A stretch of 64,000 nt of DNA from positions 3,596,001 to 3,660,000 of the forward strand of contig NC_019673.1 in the NCBI RefSeq assembly GCF_000328705.1, read 5' to 3'. How positions within the stretch are numbered: the stretch's first letter is position 1; every line of letters starts with the position of its first letter. A program made the position numbers and the translations under genes. Shown here piece after piece: positions 62,618-64,000 of this stretch. Source of the DNA: Saccharothrix espanaensis DSM 44229. Lineage in GTDB: Bacteria; Actinomycetota; Actinomycetes; Mycobacteriales; Pseudonocardiaceae. A model generated the notes under the pieces. It searched no databases. It saw only the letters and a list, made by a program, of their open reading frames with translations, and was not told the origin of the DNA.

Positions 62618-62818
62618 TTGGACTACGCCGACGACCCGGCGCTGGACCTGCAGCGCGGCTACGCCTACCGGAACCGGCTGCTGATCGCCGCCGGATTCGA
62701 CGGCCTGACCGACGAACAGGTAAGCCTGCCCGCCCCGGTACTGATCACCAGGGAGAATGCCGCCGTGCCGAAAGTGGATCTTGCGCCTGGTGGTGCTCCG
62801 CCCGAGCCGGCGGGGTAG
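62618..62818 (+). CDS. possible small protein, unrecognised
   Basis: A 66-residue frame from TTG 62618 with protein-like composition (DPALDLQRGYAYRNRLLIAA, FDGLTDEQVSLPAPVLITRE). There is no convincing ribosome site and no known family. It could be the 3' part of a gene whose start has been lost, since the sequence to its left breaks into other frames. Confidence 0.25.
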   Translation: MDYADDPALDLQRGYAYRNRLLIAAGFDGLTDEQVSLPAPVLITRENAAVPKVDLAPGGAPPEPAG

Positions 62819-62862
62819 TTCGAGGTCGGCTACGTCGATGACGCTCGGACCGGCTGGCGCTC

Positions 62863-62901
62863 GCTCCGCCACCTAGCTCCGCCACCTAGCTCCGCCACCT
62901 A
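62863..62901. repeat. 13-bp tandem direct repeat, three copies
   Basis: GCTCCGCCACCTA occurs three times head to tail, followed by a partial GCTC. It is non-coding here and sits 45 nt after the small frame ending at 62818. The unit length is too short and unspaced for a CRISPR. Confidence 0.9.
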
Positions 62902-63376
62902 GCTCGGCCGTCGGCGGAAGGCCGCCCGGTCCGGGACCGGCTCGGTCAATTGTCGAGCTGTCGGCAGTCCTGGCCCGGAGATGTCGTTGCGGCCCGCCCA
63001 CTGGCCGGAGTTGCAGGAGAACGTCAACTCCGTCGTCTCCGGCACGGGCGCGGCCTGCGCGGGGGGCGGGTGCCAATCACCGATTTCGCCAACTGGACCT
63101 GGACAACCTTTTCGGCTCGCGTCCGCATCTACCTGGCGGGCCGCAACTCGGTCACCGCTGCGTTGGCCCCGATCGGCCCGCACGAGTCGTCCCGCAATGC
63201 CGGGAGGGCCGATCAACGATGCGAGTTCGACTTGATCGCGCGGACGCTCGCACGCCATGGCTTGACCACTGCACGAGTCAGTCGGGCTCCACAAACGACT
63301 CGGCATTGCCCGGTGGTCTCGCGACGCGGGGTCGTCGGCGCGTCGCCCGGGTCGACGGCTCTGGTCGTGACGCCGG
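62902..63376. other. intergenic region, no gene recognised
   Basis: This 475-nt stretch lies downstream of the TPR gene (minus strand). Frames are short and unrecognised. No hairpin stood out. Confidence 0.35.
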
Positions 63377-64000
63377 TCAGTCGGGGCCGTCGAGGAGCTG
63401 CCGCACGCGTCGGGCCTCCTTCTCCCGGTGTTGTTCGCGGTACTGCTTCAGGGAGTGCTGCCAGCACCGGCGGGCTTGGTCGCGTTCGCCCAGGGCGAGG
63501 TGCACCTGGCCGAGCACTTCGAGGACTTGGGCGGTGATGTAGGTGTTGCCCACGTCCTGGAGCATGGCGAACGCTTGACGGCCCCGGCTCAGCGCCTCTT
63601 CGGGGCGGTCGGTGCGGAAGGCCAGGAACGTCTCGATCGCGACGGAGATCGCCTCGCCGTTGGCGTTGTGGTGGCGGCGGTGCAGTTCGTGGGCCGACGC
63701 GACGTGGGCGCGGGCCTCCTCGTGCAGGCCCAGCAGGATCTCGTACCAGGCCGTCTGGTTGAGCGCGCGGGCCTCCCACTCCTCGTCGCCGCAGTCCCGG
63801 AAGAGTTCCAGCGCGCGGGTGATGTGCTCGAAGGCCGGTCCGATCTCGCCGTGCTCGCTCTTCGTCCAGGCGAGGATGCGGTGGGTGTGGGCTTGGCCGT
63901 GCAGGTCGCCGACGTCGCGGGTCAGCGTGAGCGCCTGCTGGAGGTGGTCGTGTGCCTCGGTGTGCCGTCCGGTCAGGGCGCTCGCCTCGGCGATCTGCCG
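63377..64000 (-). CDS. TPR-repeat protein, C-terminal part (probable SARP/AfsR-type regulator)
   Basis: The frame is open from the right window edge to the stop at 63377, giving the last 207 residues. It consists of tandem tetratricopeptide repeats: HDHLQQALTLTRDVGDLHGQ, ITRALELFRDCGDEEWEARA, RAHVASAHELHRRHHNANGE, GRQAFAMLQDVGNTYITAQV and VLGQVHLALGERDQARRCWQ, ending with REQHREKEARRVRQLLDGPD. Such C-terminal TPR blocks are typical of BTAD/NB-ARC (SARP, AfsR-like) regulators of actinomycetes. The DNA-binding and ATPase parts would lie outside the window, so that assignment is inference. Confidence 0.75.
   Translation of the reverse strand, partial: RQIAEASALTGRHTEAHDHLQQALTLTRDVGDLHGQAHTHRILAWTKSEHGEIGPAFEHITRALELFRDCGDEEWEARALNQTAWYEILLGLHEEARAHVASAHELHRRHHNANGEAISVAIETFLAFRTDRPEEALSRGRQAFAMLQDVGNTYITAQVLEVLGQVHLALGERDQARRCWQHSLKQYREQHREKEARRVRQLLDGPD

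Noticed and set aside
62863-62901. CRISPR array
   Set aside because: The repeats are 13 nt and contiguous, without spacers or cas genes.

Overview
The window is GC-rich with strong G/C third-position bias, purine-rich Shine-Dalgarno sites, GTG starts and many LuxR, TetR and helix-turn-helix/TPR regulators. This suggests a filamentous actinomycete, most likely in the Pseudonocardiales (Saccharothrix/Lentzea/Actinosynnema type). That placement is inference, since no marker gene is present. Most of the window is a lipid/polyketide biosynthetic island, patched with dead transposases and decayed genes.

Left part (1-26 kb). A decayed gene at the left edge is followed by a single-HTH LuxR regulator, an SDR remnant and a WS/DGAT-type O-acyltransferase. 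After two small proteins and an AarF/UbiB-family kinase-like protein come a free-standing ACP, a FabF-like ketosynthase and a free-standing acyltransferase. Next is an unusual IspH (LytB) homologue that keeps the three Fe-S cysteines but has lost most substrate-pocket residues. A helix-turn-helix/TPR regulator converges on it. A 2130-residue KS-AT-DH-ER-KR-ACP synthase with mycocerosic-acid-synthase architecture then leads a tailoring operon: DUF5988-like protein, FAD monooxygenase, beta-hydroxyacid dehydrogenase and SnoaL-like protein. This operon ends at a strong hairpin, and facing it are an FAD amine-oxidase-like protein, a cytochrome P450 and a membrane-anchored esterase.

Middle part (26-45 kb). 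A dead DDE transposase, a paralogue of the HTH/TPR regulator, a decayed LuxR gene and an intact LuxR gene precede a PUFA-synthase-like pair: PfaD (FMN enoyl reductase) and a PfaA-like KS-AT-ACP-KR-DH synthase with a single ACP. A cholesterol-oxidase-like GMC oxidoreductase follows. After two transposase remnants there is a translationally coupled pair on the minus strand, an alpha/beta hydrolase and a PhaC-type polyester synthase.

Right part (45-64 kb). A KAS III enzyme overlaps by 4 nt a 2419-residue KS-AT-DH-cMT-ER-KR-ACP synthase, an architecture best known from fungal highly reducing PKSs. Downstream this module erodes: a KAS III pseudogene without its active-site cysteine, an intact ACP, and a ketosynthase cut after 21 codons by an IS630-type element. 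The element is itself dead (nonsense codon in the transposase, nonsense and frameshift in a passenger gene). Beyond it lie a TetR regulator divergent from an O-methyltransferase with a 14-bp palindrome between them, a secreted Gly-rich beta-helix protein, a frameshifted HIT-family gene, a LecA-like lectin and the C-terminus of a TPR protein running off the right edge.

Interpretation. Three different types of iterative lipid-like PKS lie within 42 kb. No thioesterase domain and no phosphopantetheinyl transferase were found, so product release probably relies on separate acyltransferases (WS/DGAT, PhaC or the hydrolases) and ACP activation on an enzyme encoded elsewhere.
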